Part shown: positions 32,614 through 41,000 of the stretch, piece by piece
How the letters are laid out: every line of letters starts with the position of its first letter
Position numbering within the stretch: position 1 is the stretch's first letter
Assembly (NCBI GenBank): GCA_903832625.1
Contig: CAILCI010000080.1
Coordinates: 1 to 64,000 of the forward strand
Source of the DNA: an uncultured Burkholderiales bacterium
GTDB lineage: Bacteria > Pseudomonadota > Gammaproteobacteria > Burkholderiales > Burkholderiaceae_C
Direction: 5' to 3'
Length of the DNA: 64,000 bases
Notes under the pieces: model-generated
Seen by the model: only the letters and a program-made list of their open reading frames with translations
The model's database searches: none
Told to the model about the DNA's origin: nothing
Program-made: the position numbers and the translations under genes

Positions 32614-33717
32614 ATGCTTTTTAACTCAACCATTCGCAAAGAACTGTCGCGAAACTTTGGTGCAACCTTGGTGGTCATGGTCACCATCGTCATCACCATG
32701 ATGATCATCCGCATCTTGGGCCACGCGGCGCAAGGCGTGATCAACCCGTCTGAGGTCAACCTGATCATTGGTTTCACCATGCTGGGCCACTTGCCCACCA
32801 TCATGACCATGAGCTTGTTCATTGCCACAGTGGGCACACTGTCGCGCATCTATCTAGAAAGCGAAATGGTGGTTTGGCTCTCCAGCGGGCGTTCCCTGAG
32901 TTCATTTTTAAAACCCATCACCTCTTTTGCTTGGCCCTTGATTGCCATCGTGGCCGTGTTGGTGCTGGTCATCTGGCCTTGGTCAAATGCCGAAATTGGG
33001 GAGTTGCGCGAACGTTTTGAGCGCCGTGGTGACTTAGAGCGTGTCACGCCCGGCCAATTCCAAGAGTCCTCCAACGGCACCAAAGTGTTCTTTGTGGACA
33101 AAGATTCGGTAGAAAACAAGACGGGTAAAAACATTTTCATCGCAGCCAACGAACGCGGCAAAAACTCAATGACTTCGGCCAAAACGGGCGACATTGAGCT
33201 CATCGATGACGAACGATTTTTGATGCTGCAAAACGGTCAGCGCCTAGAGCGCACGATTGGGCAAATGGACATCAAGGTGAGTGAATTCAAAACCTACGGC
33301 AGCCGCATTGGGCAAGACGTCAAGGTCAACAACAACCTCTCCAACGCCTCCATTCCCACCTTGAGCTTGATTGCCGAACCAAGCCTGGTCCATCAAGGTG
33401 AGCTGTCATGGCGCTTGGGCATTGCATTTGCTGCGCTCAATTTGCCCATCATCGCGCTGGCGATTACCAGCGCCAATCCACGCGTGGGACGCAGTGGCAA
33501 TTTTGCGCTGGCGTTTTTTGTGTTCATGATTTATTACAACTTTATCAACTTGGGCAATAGCTGGATCACCTTGGGCAAGGTGGAGTTTTTGAACTACATG
33601 TTGGTCTTGCACGGCGGTGCTTTTGCGGCTAGCTTTGTGTTGCTTCTTGGGCGCAACAACAATTGGGATATTCGCCGTTTGCTGATCCCGAGAATACCCC
33701 GCAAGGAAGTCGCATGA
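32614..33717 (+). CDS. lptF: LPS export ABC transporter permease LptF
   Basis: This 367-residue YjgP/YjgQ-family inner-membrane protein starts MLFNSTIRKELSRNFGATLVVMVTIVITMMIIRIL, with helices in the first 105 residues (including IATVGTLSRIYLESEMVVWLSSGRS), a periplasmic beta-jellyroll (about 125-265) and C-terminal helices. With LptG it extracts LPS from the inner membrane. The start at 32614 is divergent from the glycosyltransferase pair by 92 bp. The stop overlaps the lptG start. Confidence 0.95.
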   Translation: MLFNSTIRKELSRNFGATLVVMVTIVITMMIIRILGHAAQGVINPSEVNLIIGFTMLGHLPTIMTMSLFIATVGTLSRIYLESEMVVWLSSGRSLSSFLKPITSFAWPLIAIVAVLVLVIWPWSNAEIGELRERFERRGDLERVTPGQFQESSNGTKVFFVDKDSVENKTGKNIFIAANERGKNSMTSAKTGDIELIDDERFLMLQNGQRLERTIGQMDIKVSEFKTYGSRIGQDVKVNNNLSNASIPTLSLIAEPSLVHQGELSWRLGIAFAALNLPIIALAITSANPRVGRSGNFALAFFVFMIYYNFINLGNSWITLGKVEFLNYMLVLHGGAFAASFVLLLGRNNNWDIRRLLIPRIPRKEVA

Positions 33718-34814
33718 AGACCTTGCGCAAGCTGATTTACAACGAGATTTTGCTCGCGGTCGCATTTGTGATTTTGGGCTTTACAGCGCTTTTTTTCTTC
33801 TTCGACTTTGTGGATGAGTTGCAAAACATCAACCACAACGGCAACCGTTACGAGCTCAAACACGCGCTGAGTTTTGTGGTGCTGCTCATTCCCAATCATT
33901 TGTATGAGTTGTTGCCTATCTCGCTCTTGATTGGTGCAATTTTTGTCATGGCTCGCTTGGCACAAAGTTCTGAATTCACGATTTTGCGCACCAGCGGCCT
34001 TTCGCCTGGACCTGCGCTGCGCATGTTGTTAGCCCTAGGACTGGGCTTTGTCGCGCTCACTTTCGTGATGGGCGACTACATCACGCCCATCAGCTCCAAA
34101 TACGCACAACTGCTCAAGGCGCGGTATTTGAACGAAATATCAGTCGGCCAAACTGGCGCTTGGCTGCGTGAGCGCAACAAGGAGCAGCATTTTTCGGTCA
34201 ACGTGGGAAAACTTTCACCGGATGGACAACCGCTGCAAATACGTATTTTTGAATTTGATGCCAATGGCCGCTGGAACTCGCTCACTCAAGCGGCCAGCGC
34301 CACCATTGACAATGATTCGATGTGGACACTGCACGGAGTCGACAAAACCCAAAGCGTGCGCGATGGCGACCACCCGAGCATTCAGCACATCAATCAAGCC
34401 GAGCTCAAATGGCCGTCCAACATCACCACTGAAATGATCTCAGTCGCCCTGCTCAACCCCGAGCGCATGAGCACGATCGATCTCTTCCAATACATCCAGC
34501 ACCTCAACGACAACGACCAAGTGGCGCAGCGCTTTGAGATCGAGTTTTGGAAAAAAGTCTTCTACCCTTTGAGCTGTTTGGTCATGATCACGCTGGCTCT
34601 GCCGTTTGGGTATTTGCATTTCAGAAGCGGCAACATCACCAGTCAAGTGTTTTTGGGTGTGTTGGCGGGCATCAGCTTTTTCTTGCTCAACAACGTATTT
34701 GGCTACGTGGGCAATTTGAACAACTGGTCGCCTTGGTTTGCCGCAGCGGCGCCGGGTCTGCTCTACAGCGCGCTGTCCTTAGGCGCGTTTGGTTGGTTGG
34801 TTTTGAGGCAATAA
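33714..34814 (+). CDS. lptG: LPS export ABC transporter permease LptG
   Basis: This 366-residue partner of LptF has N-terminal KTLRKLIYNEILLAVAFVILGFTALFFFFDFVDEL, IPNHLYELLPISLLIGAIFVMARLAQSSEFTILRTSGLSP, a periplasmic domain and four C-terminal helices containing EFWKKVFYPLSCLVMITLALPFGYLHFRSG. The ATG at 33714 overlaps the lptF TGA, giving fixed stoichiometry by coupling. The usual length is about 360. Confidence 0.96.
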   Translation: MKTLRKLIYNEILLAVAFVILGFTALFFFFDFVDELQNINHNGNRYELKHALSFVVLLIPNHLYELLPISLLIGAIFVMARLAQSSEFTILRTSGLSPGPALRMLLALGLGFVALTFVMGDYITPISSKYAQLLKARYLNEISVGQTGAWLRERNKEQHFSVNVGKLSPDGQPLQIRIFEFDANGRWNSLTQAASATIDNDSMWTLHGVDKTQSVRDGDHPSIQHINQAELKWPSNITTEMISVALLNPERMSTIDLFQYIQHLNDNDQVAQRFEIEFWKKVFYPLSCLVMITLALPFGYLHFRSGNITSQVFLGVLAGISFFLLNNVFGYVGNLNNWSPWFAAAAPGLLYSALSLGAFGWLVLRQ

Positions 34815-34818
34815 ACAC

Positions 34819-35181
34819 ATGCACGCCATTATTTTGTTCGCCCACGGTTCACGCGACCCGCTGTGGCACAAGCCCATCCAAGCCGTGGCCGAGCGCATAC
34901 GCCAACGTGAGCCTAGCGTGGCCGTGGCCTGCGCGTATTTAGAGCTCACCCAACCCGATCTGCCGCAAGCAGCGCAAACACTCGTTGCGCAAGGCGCACA
35001 AAGCCTCAGCATCGTGCCGCTGTTTTTGGGCGTGGGCAAACATGCGCGAGAGGACTTGCCCGTTTTGGTGCAGGCGCTGCGTCAGGCGCATCCAAACATG
35101 GCCATCCACTGCCAACCCGCTGTGGGAGAGCAAGAAACGCTGATTGACTTGCTGGCAGAAATTGCGCTTTTGCACAATTAG
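34819..35181 (+). CDS. cbiX: Small CbiX-type sirohydrochlorin chelatase
   Basis: This 120-residue single-domain chelatase of the CbiX-small class has AIILFAHGSRDPLWHKPIQAV (the histidine is a metal/catalytic ligand), YLELTQPDLPQAAQTLVAQGA and IVPLFLGVGKHAREDLPVL (second histidine). It inserts iron or cobalt into sirohydrochlorin, for siroheme or cobalamin. It lies directly before a CysB-like regulator, which supports a role in making siroheme for the CysI encoded at 53540. It follows lptG by 4 bp, so it may be read from the same message. Confidence 0.85.
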   Translation: MHAIILFAHGSRDPLWHKPIQAVAERIRQREPSVAVACAYLELTQPDLPQAAQTLVAQGAQSLSIVPLFLGVGKHAREDLPVLVQALRQAHPNMAIHCQPAVGEQETLIDLLAEIALLHN

Positions 35182-35246
35182 CATTCGCATAAGAAACGCT
35201 ACTCTTAGATCAGCAAGGCATAATGACGGTTTTGGAGCCGTCGCGC

Positions 35247-36188
35247 ATGAATCTGCACCAATTCAAATTTGTTCAAGAAGCTGTTCGGCGCAACCTCAAC
35301 TTGACTGAGGTCGCCAAGTCTTTGCATACCTCGCAGCCTGGAGTGTCAAAGGCCATCATTGAGCTTGAAGAAGAATTGGGCATTGAAATTTTTGCGCGTC
35401 ACGGCAAGCGCCTCAAGCGCGTGACTGAGCCTGGCCAGCATGTGCTCAAAAGCATAGAAGTCATCATGCGCGAATTGGGCAACCTCAAGCGCATTGGCGA
35501 GCAGTTCAGTGCGCAAGACAGCGGCACGCTGTCCATTGCCACTACCCACACACAAGCGCGTTATGTACTGCCTGTGCCAGTGGCCAAGTTGAGGCAAACC
35601 TATCCGCATGTGAATGTCAGCCTTCACCAAGGTGCACCCGCGCAAGTGGCGCAAATGCTGATCGACGAGGTGGCTGAGATTGGTATGGCCACCGAATCGC
35701 TGGTGGACTATCCCGAATTGGTGACGCTGCCCTGCTACGAGTGGGAACACGTCTTGATCATTCCCAAAACACATCCACTCGCCAGCAAAACTCGCATCAC
35801 GATAGAAGACTTGGGACAAGAGTCGCTCATCACCTACCACCCGTCTTTCACGGGACGCACCCGCATTGACAAGGCCTTTGCCGCCAAGCACATCACGCCG
35901 CGCATTGCGCTGGAGGCAATTGACTCGGATGTGATCAAGACCTACGTCAATTTGGGACTCGGCATTGGCATCGTGGCCGAAATGGCCATGAAAGACCAAG
36001 CCGACCCCAACTTGGTGGTGCGCCCAGCCGCGCAATTGTTTGGCCGCAATGTCGCGCGGGTGGCATTCAAACGCGGCTCGTATTTGCGACACTTCGTTTA
36101 TGACTTTGCCGCGCTCTTGAGCGACAGGCTTGACCGCAACCTCATCCTCAAAGCACTCGACGGCCATCCCACCGATTTTGAGATGTAA
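35247..36188 (+). CDS. cysB: CysB-like LysR-family regulator
   Basis: This 313-residue protein has an N-terminal HTH of the CysB/Cbl group (NLHQFKFVQEAVRRNLNLTEVAKSLHTSQPGVSKAIIELEEELG, residues 2-47) and a substrate-binding domain with SIATTHTQARYVLPVPVAKLR and TYHPSFTGRTRIDKAF. These proteins sense acetylserine or sulfur limitation and activate cys genes. The start at 35247 follows GGAG; an in-frame ATG at 35223 is less likely. CysB versus Cbl/SsuR cannot be decided here. The likely targets include the cys cluster at 52728-60309. Confidence 0.85.
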   Translation: MNLHQFKFVQEAVRRNLNLTEVAKSLHTSQPGVSKAIIELEEELGIEIFARHGKRLKRVTEPGQHVLKSIEVIMRELGNLKRIGEQFSAQDSGTLSIATTHTQARYVLPVPVAKLRQTYPHVNVSLHQGAPAQVAQMLIDEVAEIGMATESLVDYPELVTLPCYEWEHVLIIPKTHPLASKTRITIEDLGQESLITYHPSFTGRTRIDKAFAAKHITPRIALEAIDSDVIKTYVNLGLGIGIVAEMAMKDQADPNLVVRPAAQLFGRNVARVAFKRGSYLRHFVYDFAALLSDRLDRNLILKALDGHPTDFEM

Positions 36189-36209
36189 CCCCTCCCCCTT
36201 GCAGCGCCC

Positions 36210-37373
36210 ATGACAACTCCCCTCATTGACACCAAATTCCCCAAAGTCGGCACCACCATCTTCACCGTCATGTCAGCGCTGGCGACTGAGAAAAATGCGG
36301 TCAACCTTGGCCAAGGTTTTCCAGACTTCAACTGCGACCCCAAGCTTTTGAACTGCGTCACCGACGCCATGCAGCAAGGCCTCAACCAATACCCGCCCAT
36401 GAGCGGCGTGGCCGTCTTGCGCGAAGCCGTGGCCGACAAGGTGGAGCGCCTCTGCCACTACCGCTACGACCCAACGTCAGAAATCACCATCACCGCAGGG
36501 GCAACGCAGGCAATTTTGAGCTGCATATTGGCCGTGGTGCGCGCGGGCGACGAGGTGATTGTGTTGGAGCCGTGCTACGACAGCTACATTCCCAACATCG
36601 ACATGGCAGGCGGCGTGGCGGTGCGCGTGCCGCTCACGCCCGGCACTTTTCGACCAGATTTTGACAAAATTGCTGCAGCCATCACTCCCAAAACCCGCGC
36701 CATCATCGTCAACTCGCCACACAACCCCAGCGCCATGGTCTGGAGCCGCGAGGAAATGCTCAAGCTGCAAGACTTGCTCGCGCCCACCAACATCTTGCTT
36801 ATCAGCGACGAGGTGTATGAGCACATGGTCTATGCGCCCAAACAGCACCTGAGTGCTTCTAGCTTTGCGGGCTTGGCGGAACGTGCATTCATTGTGTCGA
36901 GCTTTGGCAAAACTTTTCACGTCACAGGCTGGAAAGTCGGCTATGTGGCCGCGCCTGCCAGCCTGAGTGCTGAGTTTCGCAAGGTACACCAATTCAATGT
37001 GTTCACCGTCAACACGCCGGTGCAATATGGCTTGGCAACTTATTTGAAAGACCCCGCGCCGTATTTGGAACTGCCCGCTTTTTACGCAGCCAAACGTGAC
37101 TTGTTTCGACAAGGCTTGGCGAGCACCAAGTTTGAGCTCTTGCCCTCTGAGGGCAGCTACTTTCAATGCGTGCGCATCGACAAACTGGCCGTGCCAGAAA
37201 AAAACCTGAGCGAAGCCGAGTTTTGCAAATGGCTGACCACCGAAATTGGCGTGGCGGCTATTCCGCTTTCAGCGTTTTATGCAGATGGCTTTGACCAGCG
37301 CGTGGTGCGGTTTTGCTTTGCCAAGCAAGACGAGACTTTGCGCTTGGCTTTGGGGCGGTTGGCGAGGTTGTAA
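36210..37373 (+). CDS. PLP-dependent aminotransferase, YbdL/methionine aminotransferase-like
   Basis: This 387-residue class I/II aminotransferase has NLGQGFPDFNCDPKLLNCV, ITAGATQAILSCILAVV, the PLP-stacking and phosphate-binding region, NSPHNPSAMVW (normally NPHNPTG; here an Ala-Met replaces Thr-Gly), DEVYEHMVY, SSFGKTFHVTGWKVGY (PLP lysine) and RVVRFCFAKQDETL. The GKTFHVTGWK motif is characteristic of methionine aminotransferase YbdL and glutamine transaminase K relatives. It lies 21 bp after the CysB-like gene, which suits sulfur amino acid turnover or methionine salvage. Confidence 0.85.
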   Translation: MTTPLIDTKFPKVGTTIFTVMSALATEKNAVNLGQGFPDFNCDPKLLNCVTDAMQQGLNQYPPMSGVAVLREAVADKVERLCHYRYDPTSEITITAGATQAILSCILAVVRAGDEVIVLEPCYDSYIPNIDMAGGVAVRVPLTPGTFRPDFDKIAAAITPKTRAIIVNSPHNPSAMVWSREEMLKLQDLLAPTNILLISDEVYEHMVYAPKQHLSASSFAGLAERAFIVSSFGKTFHVTGWKVGYVAAPASLSAEFRKVHQFNVFTVNTPVQYGLATYLKDPAPYLELPAFYAAKRDLFRQGLASTKFELLPSEGSYFQCVRIDKLAVPEKNLSEAEFCKWLTTEIGVAAIPLSAFYADGFDQRVVRFCFAKQDETLRLALGRLARL

Positions 37374-37398
37374 AAACTCAATATGATCCGATAGAACT

Positions 37399-37427
37399 CG
37401 GACAGCACTAGGCCATTGGCCTATAAT
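37399..37427 (+). promoter_or_regulatory. Promoter with internal palindromic operator for the brnT-xre locus
   Basis: CGGACA (37399-37404) and a perfect -10 TATAAT (37422-37427) are 17 bp apart. TAGGCCATTGGCCTA (37409-37423) is a perfect 15-bp palindrome lying in the spacer and touching the -10, a typical repressor site. The ATG is at 37432, five bases after the -10, and has no ribosome site, so the message should start at or next to the start codon. Confidence 0.7.
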
Positions 37428-37431
37428 TCGC

Positions 37432-37713
37432 ATGATTTTTGAATGGGATGAACCCAAAAGCAATGCCTGCTTCAAGTTCAGAGGTTTCGACTTCGCTTAT
37501 GTGGTGCAAGCCTTCTTAGACCCCTATCGGGTTGTCACATCAGATCAGAGATACAACTATGGTGAAGATCGCTTCGAACTCTTGGGGCAAATTGATTCAA
37601 GAATCTACGTTGTCATTTACACGCCAAGGGCGAAAGCAATTCGCATCATTTCAGCTCGTAAAGCCAACTTGAGAGAGATCAAACGCTATGAAAACAGTTC
37701 GTATGACAATTGA
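37432..37713 (+). CDS. brnT: BrnT-family toxin, second locus
   Basis: This 93-residue BrnT homologue has the classic form: IFEWDEPKSNACFKFRGFDFAYVVQAFLDP, RYNYGEDRFELLGQIDSRIYVVIYT, IRIISARKANLREIKRYE. The normal pattern of WDxxK, R/Y-rich strand and RKA-x-x-x-E-x-x-x-Y is complete, so it is probably active. It overlaps the antitoxin gene by 26 bp. The promoter abuts its ATG, indicating leaderless translation. The first BrnT (6082) is only distantly similar. Confidence 0.88.
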   Translation: MIFEWDEPKSNACFKFRGFDFAYVVQAFLDPYRVVTSDQRYNYGEDRFELLGQIDSRIYVVIYTPRAKAIRIISARKANLREIKRYENSSYDN

Positions 37714-38011
37714 TCCCGCAGTCCGATCAGGTCGAATCGACCCAAGACAAGTCGATTCAACCAGCGAAATTGACATTACAAAACAGATCGCCGAAGACAA
37801 CGCGCAAGCAGCATTAGACGCAGCCAAATTTACCCGTCGAGTTCGTCGGCGCCTAGGTTTCACACAAGCTGAATTTGCCTTACGTATAGACGTTTCGCTT
37901 GAGACCATCCGAAACTGGGAACAAGGCAAGCGCAGCCCAACAGGTGCGGCAAAGGCTTTACTCAAGGTTCTGGACAAAGCGCCTGAAATTGCCTTAGCTG
38001 CTTTAGGTTGA
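37688..38011 (+). CDS. XRE-type antitoxin paired with BrnT
   Basis: This 107-residue protein has an N-terminal arm (TVRMTIDPAVRSGRIDPRQVDSTSEIDI, residues 3-30) and a C-terminal HTH_XRE domain (TRRVRRRLGFTQAEFALRIDVSLETIRNWEQGKRSPTGAAKALLKVL, residues 49-95). This places an XRE DNA-binding domain where canonical brnTA modules carry a BrnA RHH protein. Toxin-first order and the 26-bp overlap support an antitoxin role, and the palindrome in the promoter is its likely operator. No good ribosome site is seen; it is probably coupled to the toxin. Confidence 0.82.
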   Translation: MKTVRMTIDPAVRSGRIDPRQVDSTSEIDITKQIAEDNAQAALDAAKFTRRVRRRLGFTQAEFALRIDVSLETIRNWEQGKRSPTGAAKALLKVLDKAPEIALAALG

Positions 38012-38056
38012 TCTGCTGATCCTTATGCGCCACGGGTGGCATGACTTCACATCCAA

Positions 38057-41000
38057 CTAAGTCCCCAATTGCCCCCAAGCCTTCTCCAAGCGCTTGATGC
38101 TCACCGGCTGAGGGGTGCGCAGTTCTTGAGCGAAAAAACTCACGCGCAGCTCTTCAAGTAACCAGCGAAATTCTTGCATTCGGGCATCGGTCACGCCTTT
38201 GCGTTCGGCCACCAAGCGCCAGTATTTTTGTTCCCAAGGTTTGAGTTCGGCCAACTTGGTGGCGTCGCGGGCAGGATCGGCGCGCAGCTTGTCCAAGCGC
38301 AGCACAATGGCTTTGAGGTAGCGCGCGAAGTGTTGCAACTGGGCATACGGCGTCTCACTGATAAATCGCTTGCCCACCAAGCGCTGCAACTGTTGCGCCA
38401 CATCGGCCACGCTGTCAGGGCTGGTTTTGGTGTCTTTGAGCTTTCGACTGGCCGCTGCAAACTCGGTCAGCACCGTGGCCGCCAAACGTGCCACTTCATT
38501 GGCGATGAGCGTCAAGCGTCCGCGCCCTTCTTCCAAACGCCGTTTGAAATCGGCCTCGCCCGTGGGCAATGGGTCGAGTAAGAAGGCGCGGTCCAAGGCG
38601 ACGTCCAAAATGTGTTGTTTCAACTCGTCCGCCGTGCCACCGCCCGAGCCGTCGGCAGCACGCCCGACCAGCATGAAAGTGACCGACATTTTCTGCACAT
38701 CGGGCAAGTTCTTCTCCAAGTACTTGAGCGCATCTTTGATTTGCAGGGCAAACAAACGCCGCAAGCCTTGGCGGTGTTTGGCGGATGCCACCTCTGGTTC
38801 GTCAAACACCTCAATGGTCACGGCGTCACCGCCATCGACCAGCGCCGGAAAACCCACCAAGCTTTGTGTGCCTTTGCGAATTTCCATGAGTTCAGGCAGC
38901 TCGCCAAAGGTCCAAGCGACATAGCGCGTCTCAGCAACAACGCCGCCAGCATCCACAACCCGCTGCGCTGAATGCGAAGAGGCTGCGGGCGACGACTTGT
39001 GATGACCCTGAGAAACCGTTTGCCCCTGCGCCTGCGGCGCAGCAGCGCCAGAAGGCGTCAGCGTTTTCAACTGCGCCAAAGCCTGAAACGCACCCCGCGC
39101 CACGGCACCCAACTCTGCCTTCAATGCGCCCAAGTTGCGCCCCATGCCCAATTGCCGCCCGTGTTCATCCACCACCCGCAGGTTCATGAACAAATGCGCG
39201 GGCAACATGTCCAGCTTGAAGTCGGCGCGCTTGACATCCAAACTGGTTTCATCACGCACGCGCATGAGCAAGACATCGGTCAACGATCCGCTGCCAAACA
39301 CGCCGACCTCCGACAAAGCTTGCGCCAAGCGCGTCGCCGATTCAGGCAGCGGCACAAAGCGCGAGCGTGGCTTTTGCGGCAAGCTCTTGAGCAGCGCTTG
39401 CAGCTTGTCTTTCAACATGCCAGGCACCAACCATTCGCAGCGTTCTTCGCTCACTTGGTTGAGGACAAAAATGGGCACATCGACCGTGACGCCGTCGCGT
39501 GCGTCGCCCGGTTGGTGCAAATACGTGGCTGGGCAGTCCACGCCACCCAAACGCAGGGTTTTGGGAAAGGCTTGCGAGGTGATGCCCGCGGCCTCATGGC
39601 GCATCAATTCTTCGCGCGTCAACAACAAAAGTTCGGGGTTGGCGCGGCTGGCGTCGCGCCACCACTGTTCTAACAAGCGGCCATTAAAGACGTCTTGGGG
39701 AATGTGTGCGTCGTAAAAAGCGTAAATCAGCTCATCGTCCACCAACACGTCTTGGCGACGCGATTTGTGTTCCAACTCCTCCACCTTGGCGACCATGTGA
39801 AGGTTGGCGGCCAAAAAAGGCAGCTTGGTTTCCCAATCGCCGTTGACCAAGGCTTCGCGGATGAACATCTCGCGCGCGCCTCTGGGGTCAATGTTGCCGT
39901 AAGGCCTGCGTCGTCCGTTGTAGACCACCAAACCGTAGAGCGTGGCGCGTTCGAGGGCGACCACTTCACCCGCTTTCTTTTCCCAATGCGGGTCGAGCAA
40001 TTGCTTTTTCAGCAAATGGCTGCCCACTTGCTCCAGCCATTGCGGCTCAATGCCTGCCAAACCTCGGCCAAACAAGCGCGTGGTTTCTACCAACTCTGCG
40101 GCGACCAACCAACGCCCCGGTTTTTTGCGCAAATGCGCGCCCGGATGGCGGTAAAACTTGATGCCGCGTGCGCCCAAATAAGCCTCGTCATCGTCTAACT
40201 TGCAGCCCACATTGCCTAGCAATCCGGCCAACATGGACAAATGCAGTTGCTCATAGCTCGCGGGCAAGCTGTTCAAGCGCCATTTGTGTTCGGCCACCAC
40301 GGTGTGGAGCTGGCTGTGGGTGTCACGCCATTCGCGCACACGCCGCACATTGATGAAGTTTTGCCGCAGCAAGGCCTCGTATTGGCGGTTGCTGAGTTTG
40401 TGTTCTTGACCGTGGCCGCCGCGTGCTTTGTCAATCCAATTCCACAGGGTTAAGTAGCCGCTGAATTCGCTGCGCTCGTCGTCAAATTTGGCGTGGGCTT
40501 GGTCGGCGGCGGCTTGGGCTTCTAAGGGGCGGTCGCGCACGTCTTGCACGCTCAGAGCTGCGGCGATGATCAGCACTTCGTCCAAGGCTTCGCGGTGGCG
40601 AGCTTCCAAAATCATGCGTCCGACGCGGGGGTCGAGCGGCAGTTTGGACAACTCCACGCCGACGGGCGTGAGTTCGTTGGCATCGTCAACTGCGCCGAGT
40701 TCATTGAGCAATTGGTAGCCATCGGCAATGGCTTTGGGCCGCGGCGCTTCTAGGAACGGAAACCGCTCCACATCGCCCAAATGCAGCGACTTCATGCGCA
40801 AAATCACCCCGGCCAGCGAGCTGCGCAAAATTTCAGGATCGGTGAATTTGGCGCGGCCATTGAAATCCACCTCATCGTATAAGCGAATGCAAATGCCGTT
40901 GGCCACCCGACCACAACGCCCTGCGCGTTGGTTGGCGGCGGCTTGGCTGATGGGCTCGACCATCAATTGCTCCACCTTGCTGCGCCAGCTGTAGCGCTTG

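Noticed and set aside
32553-32849. Short antisense frame opposite the start of lptF
   Set aside because: It mirrors the Met/Ile-rich first helices of LptF and has no independent support.
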